Of a stretch of 64,000 nucleotides of DNA, positions 25,279 through 33,093 are shown piece by piece. Every line of letters begins with the position of its first letter. Position 1 is the stretch's first letter. Source of the stretch: Plantactinospora endophytica (GTDB taxonomy: Bacteria; Actinomycetota; Actinomycetes; Mycobacteriales; Micromonosporaceae); the NCBI RefSeq assembly GCF_016862915.1, contig NZ_BONW01000028.1, forward strand, positions 434,001-498,000. The letters run 5' to 3'. The notes under the pieces are model-generated. The model was not told the origin of the DNA and did not search any database. It was given only the letters and a program-made list of their open reading frames with translations. The position numbers and the translations under genes are program-made.

Positions 25279-26064
25279 ATGACGGTCACGGCACCGCACG
25301 ATCACTTCCTACCGTCGGGCGAGGGCAGCACACTGACACTGCGGCTGCTGGGCCGCTTCGACGTGACCGGAGTGTCCGCCACCGCGCTGGGCGCGGCCGG
25401 GCAGCGGCTGCTGGCGCTCGTCGCCGTCAACGGGGGAGTCCTGGCACGTTGGCAGGCGGCCCAGGCGCTGTACCCGACGGCGACCGACGCGAACGCCGCG
25501 TCGAACCTGCGCGCCCTGCTCTGGCGGCTGCAACGACACTGCCCCGCGCTGCTGCGGACCTCCGCCACCGACCTGAGACTCGCACCCCAGGTACGGGTCG
25601 ACTACCTGATCGCCGTCACCACCGCCCGCCGCCTGCTGACCCCACCCGCCACCACCACCGCACAACCCATCCTCGACGTCGCCGCACAACTGCGCGAAGA
25701 CCTGCTGCCGGGCTGGCCGGAGCCGTGGCTGGTCCACGAACGCGAACGCTTCCACCAGCTACGCCTGCACGCACTCGAAGCACTGTGCACCCAGCTCAGC
25801 TTCGCCGGCCGGCACGGCGACGCGGTCGACGCGGGACTGGAAGCCGTACGGGCCGATCCGCTGCGCGAGTCCGCCCGCCGGGTCCTCATCGACGCCTACC
25901 TGGACGAGGGCAACGTCAGCGAGGCGCTACGCCAGTACCAGGCGTTCGCCGCCGTCCTGCACGCCGAACTCGGTTTGCAGCCCACCCCGGCACTGCAACG
26001 ACGGCTACGGCCCCGCACGCCGATCGGCCCCACCGACGCCACCGTGACGGAGTCCGGATCATGA
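25279..26064 (+). CDS. SARP-type transcriptional activator (winged helix plus BTAD)
   Basis: The 261-residue protein has an N-terminal OmpR-like winged helix (about 18-105) followed by a bacterial transcriptional activation domain (about 110-250: RERFHQLRLHALEAL..., DPLRESARRVLIDAYLDEGNVSEALRQYQAF). SARPs switch on natural-product operons in actinomycetes. It is divergent from the peptide exporter, supporting a specialised-metabolite role. ATG 25279 follows GGAGG (25268-25272). Its stop overlaps the next gene (ATGA), so the pair is co-translated. Confidence 0.88.
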   Translation: MTVTAPHDHFLPSGEGSTLTLRLLGRFDVTGVSATALGAAGQRLLALVAVNGGVLARWQAAQALYPTATDANAASNLRALLWRLQRHCPALLRTSATDLRLAPQVRVDYLIAVTTARRLLTPPATTTAQPILDVAAQLREDLLPGWPEPWLVHERERFHQLRLHALEALCTQLSFAGRHGDAVDAGLEAVRADPLRESARRVLIDAYLDEGNVSEALRQYQAFAAVLHAELGLQPTPALQRRLRPRTPIGPTDATVTESGS

Positions 26065-26447
26065 CGGCACCCGTCGTTCCGCAGGTCGAGGCCATGCCGG
26101 TCTGCGGACCGGCCGACTGCGGGCCGCCGGGCCAGAGCGCCCGCACCCGCTGGTTCCAGATGCTGGCCGACCCCACCCGCATGGCCATACTGACGCTGCT
26201 GCTCACCGGTCCGCACCACGTCGGACAGATCGTCGCCGCGACCGGGCTGCCGCAGAGCCGGATCTCCAACCACCTGGCCTGCCTGCGCACCTGCCGCCTG
26301 GTCGTAGCCGAACGGCAGGGGCGACGCGTGCTCTACCGCATCGTCGATCCCCGACTCCGCCTGCTGCTCGACCTCGCCGACGCCCTCGCCGCCGCCAGCA
26401 CCGACCTGGCCGACTGCGGCGCCGTCGACCCCGACACCTGGACCTGA
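26061..26447 (+). CDS. CmtR-like ArsR-family metalloregulator
   Basis: The 128-residue winged-helix protein has recognition region SRISNHLACLRTCRLV with Cys74 and Cys78, and Cys119 near the C-terminus. That is the Cys57/Cys61/Cys102 pattern of mycobacterial CmtR, which senses Cd(II)/Pb(II). Two extra cysteines (CGPADC, 15 and 20) lie near the start. It overlaps the SARP stop by ATGA, so a metal or metalloid signal may set expression of the peptide system and the Mo enzyme that follows. Confidence 0.82.
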   Translation: MTAPVVPQVEAMPVCGPADCGPPGQSARTRWFQMLADPTRMAILTLLLTGPHHVGQIVAATGLPQSRISNHLACLRTCRLVVAERQGRRVLYRIVDPRLRLLLDLADALAAASTDLADCGAVDPDTWT

Positions 26448-26522
26448 TCACGACACACGCCACCACCAGACGGCGATGCGACCGCCGCCCAGCCAGCAGG
26501 ACAACAGAACGGGGGACCTGTC

Positions 26523-28568
26523 TTGGCGACCAGAAGGGTACGTGGAGCCTGCCCGCACGACTGCCCCGACCGGTGCAGCTGGATCGTCACCGTCGACGAC
26601 ACCGGCACCGCCGTGGCCCTCAACGGCAACCCCGATCATCCACTCACCGCCGGCCGGCTGTGCACCAAGGTCAACGGCTACCTCCACGACCGCGTCTACA
26701 GCCCACACCGCATCACCCGTCCACTGCGCCGAACCGGCCCCAAAGGATCCGGAGAGTTCGCCCCGATCGGCCTGGACGAAGCCCTCGACGAGATCGCCAC
26801 CCGGCTGACCGGCATCGCCGCCGCCGACGGACCCGCGGCGATCATCCCGTTCAGCTACGAAGGCACCCAGGGCCTGCTCCAGTCCAAGTCGATGAGCGAA
26901 CGGTTCTTCGCCCGCCTCGGCGCCGCCGAAGTCGGCCACACCATCTGCGGCCCGACCGGCGGAGCCGGACTGTCGGCGGTCAACGGCTTCACCGTCGGCG
27001 TGCTGCCCGAAGACGCCGTCCACGCCAACCTGATCATCGTCTGGGGGGCGAACCCACTGGTGACCAACCAGCACCTGTGGGCGGCGATGCTCTCCGCCCG
27101 CTCCCGCGGGGCGCGCATCGTGGTCATCGACCCGGTCGCCACCCGCACCGCCCACGCCGCCGACCGACATCTGATGCCCCGGCCCGGCACCGACGCCGCC
27201 CTCGCCCTCGGCATCGCCCACCTCCTCATCACCGACGACCTCGTCGACCACGAGTTCATCGCCGCGCACACCACCGGGTTCGACGAACTCGCCACCGCTG
27301 CGGCGGACTTCACCCCCGACCGCACCGCCGACATCACCGGCATCGCCGAGTCCGACATCCGCACCCTCGCCGCCGACTATGCCGCGGCCCGGCCGGCGCT
27401 GATCCGCCTCATGGTCGGCATGGAACACCACACCAACGGCGCCGCCCTCTACGCCGCCATCGCCGCCCTACCCGCGCTGACCGGTATGTGGCGCCACCAC
27501 GGCGGCGGGATCGCCTACCACACCTCGCCACTGTTCAACCGGTCCCTCAACCTCGACGGTCTGCGGATGGCACACCTGGCACCCGGACCGCGCCGACGCA
27601 TCAACATGGTGCAGCTCGGTCAGGCCCTCACCGACCCGCACAGCGACCCGCCCGCACGGGCCCTGATCGTGCACGGCAGCAACCCGGCGGTCATCGTGCC
27701 CCGCCAGCCCCTCGTCCGCCAGGGTTTGGCCCGCGACGACCTGTTCACCGTCGTGCACGAGCACGTCCTCACCGACACCGCCCGCTACGCCGACATCGTC
27801 CTGCCCGCCACCACCCAACTCGAACACCTCGACCTGATGAAGTCCTGGGGCCACACCGACCTCATGCTCAACCTGCCCGCCATCGCCCCGCCCGGCGACG
27901 CGATCAGCGTCACCGACCTGTTCCGCGACCTCGCCACCCGCATGGGCTTCACCGAACCCTGCTTCACCGACACCGACGACGACCTGCTCGCCACCGCCCT
28001 GAACTCCGCCCACCCGTACCTGCACGGCATCACCCTCGACCACCTGCGCGAAAACGGCTGGCAACGCCTCAACCTCCGCACCCCACACACCCCGTACGCG
28101 GCCGGGTTTCCCACCCCCGACAACCGGGCCCGCCTGCACACCGCCGCCCGCGCCGCCGCGACCGCGCTTCCACCCCCGGCAGACCCCCGCTGGCCGCTGC
28201 AACTACTCAGCGTCAAAGGCCTACGGTCGATGAACTCCACCTACGCCGACACCACACAGTGCGCCCGCGACGGCGGCCCCTGGCTCGACCTGCACCCCGA
28301 CGACGCGGCCGCCCGCGCGATCAACGACGGCGACCCGATCGAGGTCCACAACCAGCACGCCACCATCACCCTGCACGCCCGCGTCAGCACGCGGGTCCGG
28401 CCGGGAGTGGTGGCGATCATGTTCGGCACCTGGAGCGGCACCCGTGCGGGCGACCGGGGTGCAGCGGCGAACCTGCTCACCCCGGACACCCTCACCGACG
28501 GCGGCGGGTCCGCGTTTCACGACACCTATGTCGACGTAAGACGGTGCGAGCTGTCGATGCAGGTGTGA
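26523..28568 (+). CDS. molybdopterin oxidoreductase, cytoplasmic
   Basis: The 681-residue DMSO-reductase-superfamily enzyme has a 4Fe-4S motif ACPHDCPDRC plus a fourth Cys (LCTKVNGY). A Cys in VGHTICGPTGG is at the expected Mo-ligand position. The C-terminal molybdopterin-dinucleotide-binding domain (about 565-681) is complete. There is no Tat signal, unlike the enzyme at 1-1214. TTG start at 26523 follows GGGGGA. It lies 75 bases after the CmtR-like gene. The substrate is unknown; sulfur or metalloid oxyanions and formate-like substrates are possible. It differs from the Tat enzyme by lacking an export signal and extended N-terminus. Confidence 0.88.
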   Translation: MATRRVRGACPHDCPDRCSWIVTVDDTGTAVALNGNPDHPLTAGRLCTKVNGYLHDRVYSPHRITRPLRRTGPKGSGEFAPIGLDEALDEIATRLTGIAAADGPAAIIPFSYEGTQGLLQSKSMSERFFARLGAAEVGHTICGPTGGAGLSAVNGFTVGVLPEDAVHANLIIVWGANPLVTNQHLWAAMLSARSRGARIVVIDPVATRTAHAADRHLMPRPGTDAALALGIAHLLITDDLVDHEFIAAHTTGFDELATAAADFTPDRTADITGIAESDIRTLAADYAAARPALIRLMVGMEHHTNGAALYAAIAALPALTGMWRHHGGGIAYHTSPLFNRSLNLDGLRMAHLAPGPRRRINMVQLGQALTDPHSDPPARALIVHGSNPAVIVPRQPLVRQGLARDDLFTVVHEHVLTDTARYADIVLPATTQLEHLDLMKSWGHTDLMLNLPAIAPPGDAISVTDLFRDLATRMGFTEPCFTDTDDDLLATALNSAHPYLHGITLDHLRENGWQRLNLRTPHTPYAAGFPTPDNRARLHTAARAAATALPPPADPRWPLQLLSVKGLRSMNSTYADTTQCARDGGPWLDLHPDDAAARAINDGDPIEVHNQHATITLHARVSTRVRPGVVAIMFGTWSGTRAGDRGAAANLLTPDTLTDGGGSAFHDTYVDVRRCELSMQV

Positions 28569-28878
28569 GTGGACGTACGGCGAGGGGCGGTCGTAGCGAG
28601 CACGACCACTCGCGTCCGTCCGGGACACCGCGAGGATCACCAGCCTCCGTCCCCCCATCGCGAGTTCCCCTCAGGGAACGCCGACCGGTTCCCGCCGTAT
28701 CGAGCCAGGGCGCGTTGATGCCCGGTCTGGTCAACGCGGCGGTGAGCGCGTTACCTAGGGCGTTGTCCTGTCGCCAATGATCGACAGGACAACGCCCTAG
28801 GTATCGGGTGCGAGGAGAGGCCCCTGTTGACGCTCCTCATGCAGGAGGGAGCCCCTGTTGACAATCGACGCACACCAC
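28569..28878. other. convergent intergenic region with a large inverted repeat
   Basis: No gene is seen between the Mo-enzyme stop and the end of the SnoaL-like gene. The notable content is the perfect 22-bp inverted repeat at 28752-28803. Confidence 0.6.
28752..28803. repeat. perfect 22-bp inverted repeat, 8-base loop
   Basis: Arms 28752-28773 and 28782-28803 are exact complements, beginning TACCTAGGGCGTTGTCC, around the loop CCAATGAT. It lies between convergent genes, so it could be a bidirectional terminator, though there is no U-tract. The stem is longer than most terminators, and its CTAG-bounded GCGTTGTCCTGTCG arm looks like a transposon end. Two abutting IS ends or a minimal MITE are alternatives. 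Confidence 0.85.
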
Positions 28879-29319
28879 TCAGCGCTCGGGTGCCTTGCCG
28901 TGCAGTGGGCTCGTGTCGACGTACCTGAGCTCGTAGCTGCGCTCGGTGAACTTCCAGCCGTCCGGCGTACGCCGGAAGCGGTCGTGGTAGATCGCGAAGT
29001 TGAGGTGCGAGCTACCGTCGCGGAAACGGCCGATCTCGTTGACGTACGCGCGGCCGATTGCGGTGTCGCCGTCGACCTGGACGATCCCGGGATGCGTGTT
29101 CTGCACGAAGAACTCCCAGTTGCCCTGCAACCGCTCGATCCCGGCCCGGAGCGCCGCGCGCCCGACGAGCTCGACGCCCGCGTCCGGGATCCGCCACACT
29201 CCGTCCTCCGCGAACAGGTCTGCCCACCGGTCGAAGTCGCGCATCATGCCCGCGTCGGTGAACTCGCCGCGCAGCGAGTCGATCTCGAAGCGGTCGGCGA
29301 TCGCCTGAAGGTCGGTCAT
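28879..29319 (-). CDS. SnoaL-like (NTF2 fold) protein
   Basis: The 146-residue alpha+beta cone protein of the SnoaL_4 kind shows RGEFTDAGMMRDFDRWADLFAEDGVW, NTHPGIVQVDGDTAIGRAYV and FRRTPDGWKFTERSYELRYV. Such proteins are small-molecule isomerases, hydrolases or binding modules; the role here is unknown. It is downstream of the DoxX gene on the minus strand, and both are probably driven by the ECF41-like promoter at 29795-29821. Confidence 0.8.
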   Translation of the reverse strand: MTDLQAIADRFEIDSLRGEFTDAGMMRDFDRWADLFAEDGVWRIPDAGVELVGRAALRAGIERLQGNWEFFVQNTHPGIVQVDGDTAIGRAYVNEIGRFRDGSSHLNFAIYHDRFRRTPDGWKFTERSYELRYVDTSPLHGKAPER

Positions 29320-29367
29320 CGGCTGTCTCCTTTCGGGTACGTGCTCTGCCGCTGGTCCTCGTCCGGC

Positions 29368-29748
29368 TCAGCCAGTGAAGGACTCGGGGCCGAACCGGCC
29401 CCACACCACGACGAGGGCGAGGACGAACAGGACCCCACCTACGACGATGCCTTGCGTCTCGCGACGGCGTACGTGCGTGACGATCGCGCCGCCCATCAGC
29501 ACCACGAGCCCCACGGCCGCCAGCGGTACCAGGACCGGAGCCACGTCGAGCGCTGCGGGCAGGATCAGGCCCACCGCGGCGAGGATCTCGAGTACGCCGA
29601 TCGCCTTGATCGCGCCCTCGCTGTAGTCGTCGACCCATGTCAGGCCGGCGGCGGCAAGCTTCTGCCTGGACTGGGCCAGCTTCGTCATCCCACTACCCAG
29701 GAAGACAGTGGCCAGCACTGCCGCGATGATCCACAAGGCGATGTCCAT
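29368..29748 (-). CDS. DoxX-family membrane protein
   Basis: The 126-residue protein has four predicted helices (IALWIIAAVLATVFLGSGMTKLA, IGVLEILAAVGLILPAA, LVPLAAVGLVVLMGGAIVTHV, IVVGGVLFVLALVVVW). DoxX proteins are tied to redox stress and thiosulfate or thiol chemistry in some bacteria. It is the first gene of the minus-strand pair opposite the ECF41 sigma factor, a position often held by ECF41 targets. Confidence 0.85.
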   Translation of the reverse strand: MDIALWIIAAVLATVFLGSGMTKLAQSRQKLAAAGLTWVDDYSEGAIKAIGVLEILAAVGLILPAALDVAPVLVPLAAVGLVVLMGGAIVTHVRRRETQGIVVGGVLFVLALVVVWGRFGPESFTG

Positions 29749-29794
29749 GTTCGTGGGCTTTCCGTTCGCTCGATCGTGCTCGTCTGTGAGGTAT

Positions 29795-29821
29795 GACGGC
29801 GCAGGGTGCTGAAGTGTGAGG
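29795..29821 (-). promoter_or_regulatory. ECF41-type promoter for the doxX operon
   Basis: On the minus strand it reads CCTCACA, 16 bases, CGTC. The published ECF41 promoter, as I recall it, is TGTCACA-N16-CGTC. It ends 47 bases before the doxX start and mirrors the promoter at 29840-29866. Confidence 0.7.
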
Positions 29822-29839
29822 CCGGGGCGGACCGCGTGG

Positions 29840-29866
29840 CCTCACAGTTGCGCTCGTTGTTCCGTC
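29840..29866 (+). promoter_or_regulatory. ECF41-type promoter for the sigma-factor gene
   Basis: On the plus strand it reads CCTCACA, 16 bases, CGTC, identical in form to the minus-strand site at 29795-29821. It points to autoregulation. It also favours the sigma start at 29899, because the ATG at 29872 would fall at or near the transcription start. Confidence 0.72.
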
Positions 29867-29898
29867 GGACCATGGGAGGCAGAAGGGAGTCGGCGACG

Positions 29899-30843
29899 AT
29901 GAACGGCCCACCGAACCCGAGCGGCCCACCGAACCCGAGCGGCCAGCCCGACCTGGGCGCGGTCATGAGCGAGCGGCGCCAGCTGATCAACCTTGCGTAC
30001 CGCCTGCTCGGCTCGCTGGCCGACGCCGAGGACGTCGTGCAGGAGACGTACGCCCGCTGGTATGCCCTGTCCCCGGACCAGCGCGAGGCGATCGAGGCGC
30101 CCGCCGCCTGGCTCACGACGGTGGCCAGCCGAGTCTGCCTCGACCATCTCCGCTCGGCGCGGGTACGGCGGGAGCGCTACGTCGGCGAGTGGCTGCCCGA
30201 GCCGCTGCCCGACCGTTCGGAGTGGCTCGGCGCCGGTTCCGGCGCCGCCCCGGTCGACCCGGTCGACCGGGTCACCCTCGACGAGTCGGTGAACATGGCG
30301 TTCCTCGTCGTGCTCGACTCGATGACGCCCGCCGAGCGCGTGGTGTTCATCCTCCACGACGTCTTCCGCTACTCGTTTCCGGAGGTGGGCGAGATCGTCG
30401 GCCGTACCCCGGCCGCCTGTCGACAGCTCGCCACCTCGGCCCGCCGCCGCACGCGCGCGGCGCACGTGCCTGCGGCCTCTTCCGTGCGGCGGGCCGAGAT
30501 CGTGCGAGACTTCAAGCGGGCGTGGGAGGCCAAGGACATCGAGGCGCTCGTGGCCCTGCTCGACCCGGACGTCACCGCGACCGGCGACGGTGGCGGCCTC
30601 GCCAGCGCCGAACCGCACCCCGTCGAGGGCGGCGAGCGCGTGGCGCGCTTCCTGGTCGGCCTCGCGGCGCGCGCGACGGGCGTGACCCTGTTGGAGCGCA
30701 CGGTCAACGGCCAGCCCGGCCTGGTCGCCGAACAAGGGGGCACCATCGTGATGGTGATGTCGTTCGATCTCGCGGGAGATCGGATCAAACACCTGTGGGC
30801 GGTACGCAACCCCGAGAAGCTCCGTCCCTGGACGACGGGCTGA
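29899..30843 (+). CDS. ECF41-family sigma factor with SnoaL-like C-terminal domain
   Basis: The 314-residue protein has sigma region 2 (MSERRQLINLAYRLLGSLADAEDVVQETYARW) and region 4 (MTPAERVVFILHDVFRYSFPEVGEIVGRTPAACRQ). A SnoaL-like domain follows. ECF41 landmarks are present: WLPEP linker, DGGG and NPEKLRPW near the end. ECF41 factors have no separate anti-sigma; the C-terminal domain itself tunes activity. A repeated PPNPSG leader (residues 4-15) precedes region 2. Start 29899 has AAGGGAG upstream and fits the promoter. A carboxymuconolactone decarboxylase partner is not seen; DoxX/SnoaL-like genes take that place. Confidence 0.9.
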   Translation: MNGPPNPSGPPNPSGQPDLGAVMSERRQLINLAYRLLGSLADAEDVVQETYARWYALSPDQREAIEAPAAWLTTVASRVCLDHLRSARVRRERYVGEWLPEPLPDRSEWLGAGSGAAPVDPVDRVTLDESVNMAFLVVLDSMTPAERVVFILHDVFRYSFPEVGEIVGRTPAACRQLATSARRRTRAAHVPAASSVRRAEIVRDFKRAWEAKDIEALVALLDPDVTATGDGGGLASAEPHPVEGGERVARFLVGLAARATGVTLLERTVNGQPGLVAEQGGTIVMVMSFDLAGDRIKHLWAVRNPEKLRPWTTG

Positions 30844-30846
30844 GCG

Positions 30847-31899
30847 CTACTCGCCGTCGGCTTGGGGCACGACCGGGCCCCAGCCGTCCTGACTGGTGCA
30901 ACTGCCGATCGTGGCCTCCCCGACCAGCCGCTCAAGATCCGCGAAGCTGGTCGGGCCGGTGACCTGGATATTGATTCCGCAGTCGCCGGCCGTGACTACC
31001 AGGATGGCGTGTGGAGCCCCGTCACGGCTGAGCGGAAGCTTCCGGTACCACGCCTGGTAACCAGCGATGGTGTGCGTCGGGGGCGTCCCCTCGGTCCAGC
31101 GAGTGAGCCAGCCGGGCGACGCGGACTCCGCGCGCACCGAGATGCCGTTGTTCTCCGGAGATTTCTTCACGGGCGGAGACAGCAGGATGCTCTCGGTCTT
31201 CCTGTCGTTGAAGACCTCGACGGACGTCAGGACCAGCCCGTCCGGCACCCAGCCCAGTTGCAGTGGACCATTCGGCGGGGCGGGCCGGACGAACCGGATC
31301 GCCTGCGCGGTGGCGAGCAGGTCCGCCTTGCCGGACACGCTGCTGAAGGTCACCCCGAATCCGTCCCGCGTCTCCCAGGTCAGGAGGTGCTCCGTGGTGG
31401 GCTTCGAGTACATCCAGCGTGGCGCCGGCCGGGCCAGGTACCACCCGTCCCGGTCACCCACGCGGACCCGCACCGATCCCTTGATCGGGTCGCGGCCGAA
31501 AGTCCCGGGGTTGGCGACGTCCAGGTTGTACTTCATTCCGTCGTCCCGGACGGCCGTCAGGTACTGGCTGCTGGTGCCGAGGAGGTACGCCGAGACCGTC
31601 AGTCCGTTGCCCGGGGCGAGACCCACGGTCAGGTCCGATCCCCGGCGCGGGCCGGCCGGGGTGGCTGATGCCGACGGTGCCGCCGGTGCGATCGGTGGCG
31701 CGGACTCGTAACTTACGGCGAACGGCACGACCAGGGCCGACCCCAGGACTGCGGCGGCGGTACCGGCCGCTGCGGTCATCCGGCGCCGCCTGCGGATCCG
31801 GGCCGCTCCGGCACGGGCCTCCTCGATCAGTCCGCGCTCGTCCGGCGCCCGGCCGGCCTGGTCCTCCAGCGTCCGGCGCAGATCATCAACGGTGTTCAC
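30847..31899 (-). CDS. membrane-anchored protein partnered with SigE-type sigma (CU044_5270-like)
   Basis: The 350-residue protein has an N-terminal cytoplasmic stretch of about 40 residues, one membrane helix (MTAAAGTAAAVLGSALVVPFAV), a Pro/Ala linker and an extracellular domain of about 270 residues. Its GTG start overlaps the sigma-factor stop (GTGA). Such partners of SigE-family factors are probable anti-sigma or sensor proteins. A zinc anti-sigma motif (HxxxCxxC) is not visible, so regulation by another mechanism is likely. Confidence 0.75.
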   Translation of the reverse strand: MNTVDDLRRTLEDQAGRAPDERGLIEEARAGAARIRRRRRMTAAAGTAAAVLGSALVVPFAVSYESAPPIAPAAPSASATPAGPRRGSDLTVGLAPGNGLTVSAYLLGTSSQYLTAVRDDGMKYNLDVANPGTFGRDPIKGSVRVRVGDRDGWYLARPAPRWMYSKPTTEHLLTWETRDGFGVTFSSVSGKADLLATAQAIRFVRPAPPNGPLQLGWVPDGLVLTSVEVFNDRKTESILLSPPVKKSPENNGISVRAESASPGWLTRWTEGTPPTHTIAGYQAWYRKLPLSRDGAPHAILVVTAGDCGINIQVTGPTSFADLERLVGEATIGSCTSQDGWGPVVPQADGE

Positions 31900-32387
31900 A
31901 GCTGTGCCTCCTGGTAGTTCCGGATCGTTTCGGTGGTGATCTCCACGCGCAAAGTGGCCAGGGCGCGGCTGGCGTACGCGCGGACCGTCGACGCCCGGCA
32001 GCGCATCACGTCGGCGATCTCGTTGTCGGTCAGCCCCTCGTAGTAGCGGAGCACCAGCACCACTCGCTGCTGGCGAGGTAGCTCGGCCAGCAGGTTCCAC
32101 AGGTCGTCCCCGGGGTTGGCCCGTTGCTCGACGGCCCGTTCGTGGGCGCCGGTGAGCGGCACGGTCGCCACCCGCCGCCGGCGACGCCAGGACAGGTACT
32201 CGTTGGTGAGCATGCGGCGCACGTACGCGTACGGCTCGTCCACCCGCTCGATGCGTCTCCACTTGACCAGGGCCCGGGTCAGTACCTCCTGGACGAGGTC
32301 CCGGGCCAGTTCCGGATCGTGGCTGAGCAGAGTGGCGTACCGCAGCAGGGCGGGTGACCGCGCCGTCGCGAACTCCTCGAAATGCAT
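31896..32387 (-). CDS. SigE-family ECF sigma factor
   Basis: The 163-residue protein has region 2 (FEEFATARSPALLRYATLLSHDPELARDLVQEVL) and region 4 (LAELPRQQRVVLVLRYYEGLTDNEIADVMRCRASTVRAYASRAL). Length and motifs fit the actinobacterial SigE family. ATG 32387 with upstream GGAGG was chosen over the longer frame. It is co-translated with its membrane partner. Confidence 0.9.
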   Translation of the reverse strand: MHFEEFATARSPALLRYATLLSHDPELARDLVQEVLTRALVKWRRIERVDEPYAYVRRMLTNEYLSWRRRRRVATVPLTGAHERAVEQRANPGDDLWNLLAELPRQQRVVLVLRYYEGLTDNEIADVMRCRASTVRAYASRALATLRVEITTETIRNYQEAQL

Positions 32388-33087
32388 CCGGCCTCCTGTG
32401 CGAAACGGTCTCTGTCTCCTTGACGCGGGCACGACCGGATCCGCTGCCTCGACCACTTCGGAGGGCGGTCCCGGACCGGCTGGCACCGCCACGTCACCCC
32501 GGTCATCGCCACGTACCTGTTCATCACCGAACTGCGTCCGGACCCAAAAGCGGCTGCGCCGGCCAGACCTTCTACAGAGCCATCCTGGTGGCTCCAAGGC
32601 TGGTGGCCGCGTCGCCGCCGGCAGCCGACCCTCACCGGCGCGGTACGGAGGGCGCGAGAACCCGGCCGACAGCGGCGGAAGAACGACGGAAGTCACGTTC
32701 GTGCGATCCAGTCGTCGCGATGAGTAGTGACGTCGGTGAATTGTGGTGACCCAAGGCATCGTGTCGCATCTCGGCCGCAGGATGCTCGACCACAATGAAT
32801 AACATCGATACCCAGATGTTGCTTCGCTTCCCTAGGCGTCACTTTCCGGGCTGGGTAAGGTGAGCGCACCGCCGGGCAGGCAGACGTGCCGTGGCCGGCG
32901 GCGCGCGTGTCTCGGAGCGGGTCGGGGGAGGGCCTGCCGTGCACCGGGCGACTTCCCGATGAATGCGCGGCAGCGACGGGCTGCGACCCACCCGCTCGGG
33001 TGATCTGTCTTCGTGTGCGGTCCGCCGGTGTCAACAGGGGGCGGGGCTCCTTCGGCGTGCGGCGGTGGGGGAAGAGAAGGGAGACGA
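32388..33087. other. intergenic region holding a transposase remnant
   Basis: About 700 bases lie between the sigma gene and the sugar-binding lipoprotein. The first 200 contain an IS701-like transposase scrap. I recognise nothing coding in 32600-33087, which must hold the promoter of the sugar-transport genes. Confidence 0.5.
32439..32590 (+). pseudogene. IS701-type transposase C-terminal remnant
   Basis: An open frame of about 50 codons reads CLDHFGGRSRTGWHRHVTPV followed by TYLFITELRPDPKAAAPA. This matches the C-terminal GRSWRGWHRHVT...FLTELR block of IS701-family transposases. No N-terminus, ends or catalytic triad are present. It marks an old insertion between the stress-sigma and polysaccharide regions. 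Confidence 0.65.
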
Positions 33088-33093
33088 GTGGCC

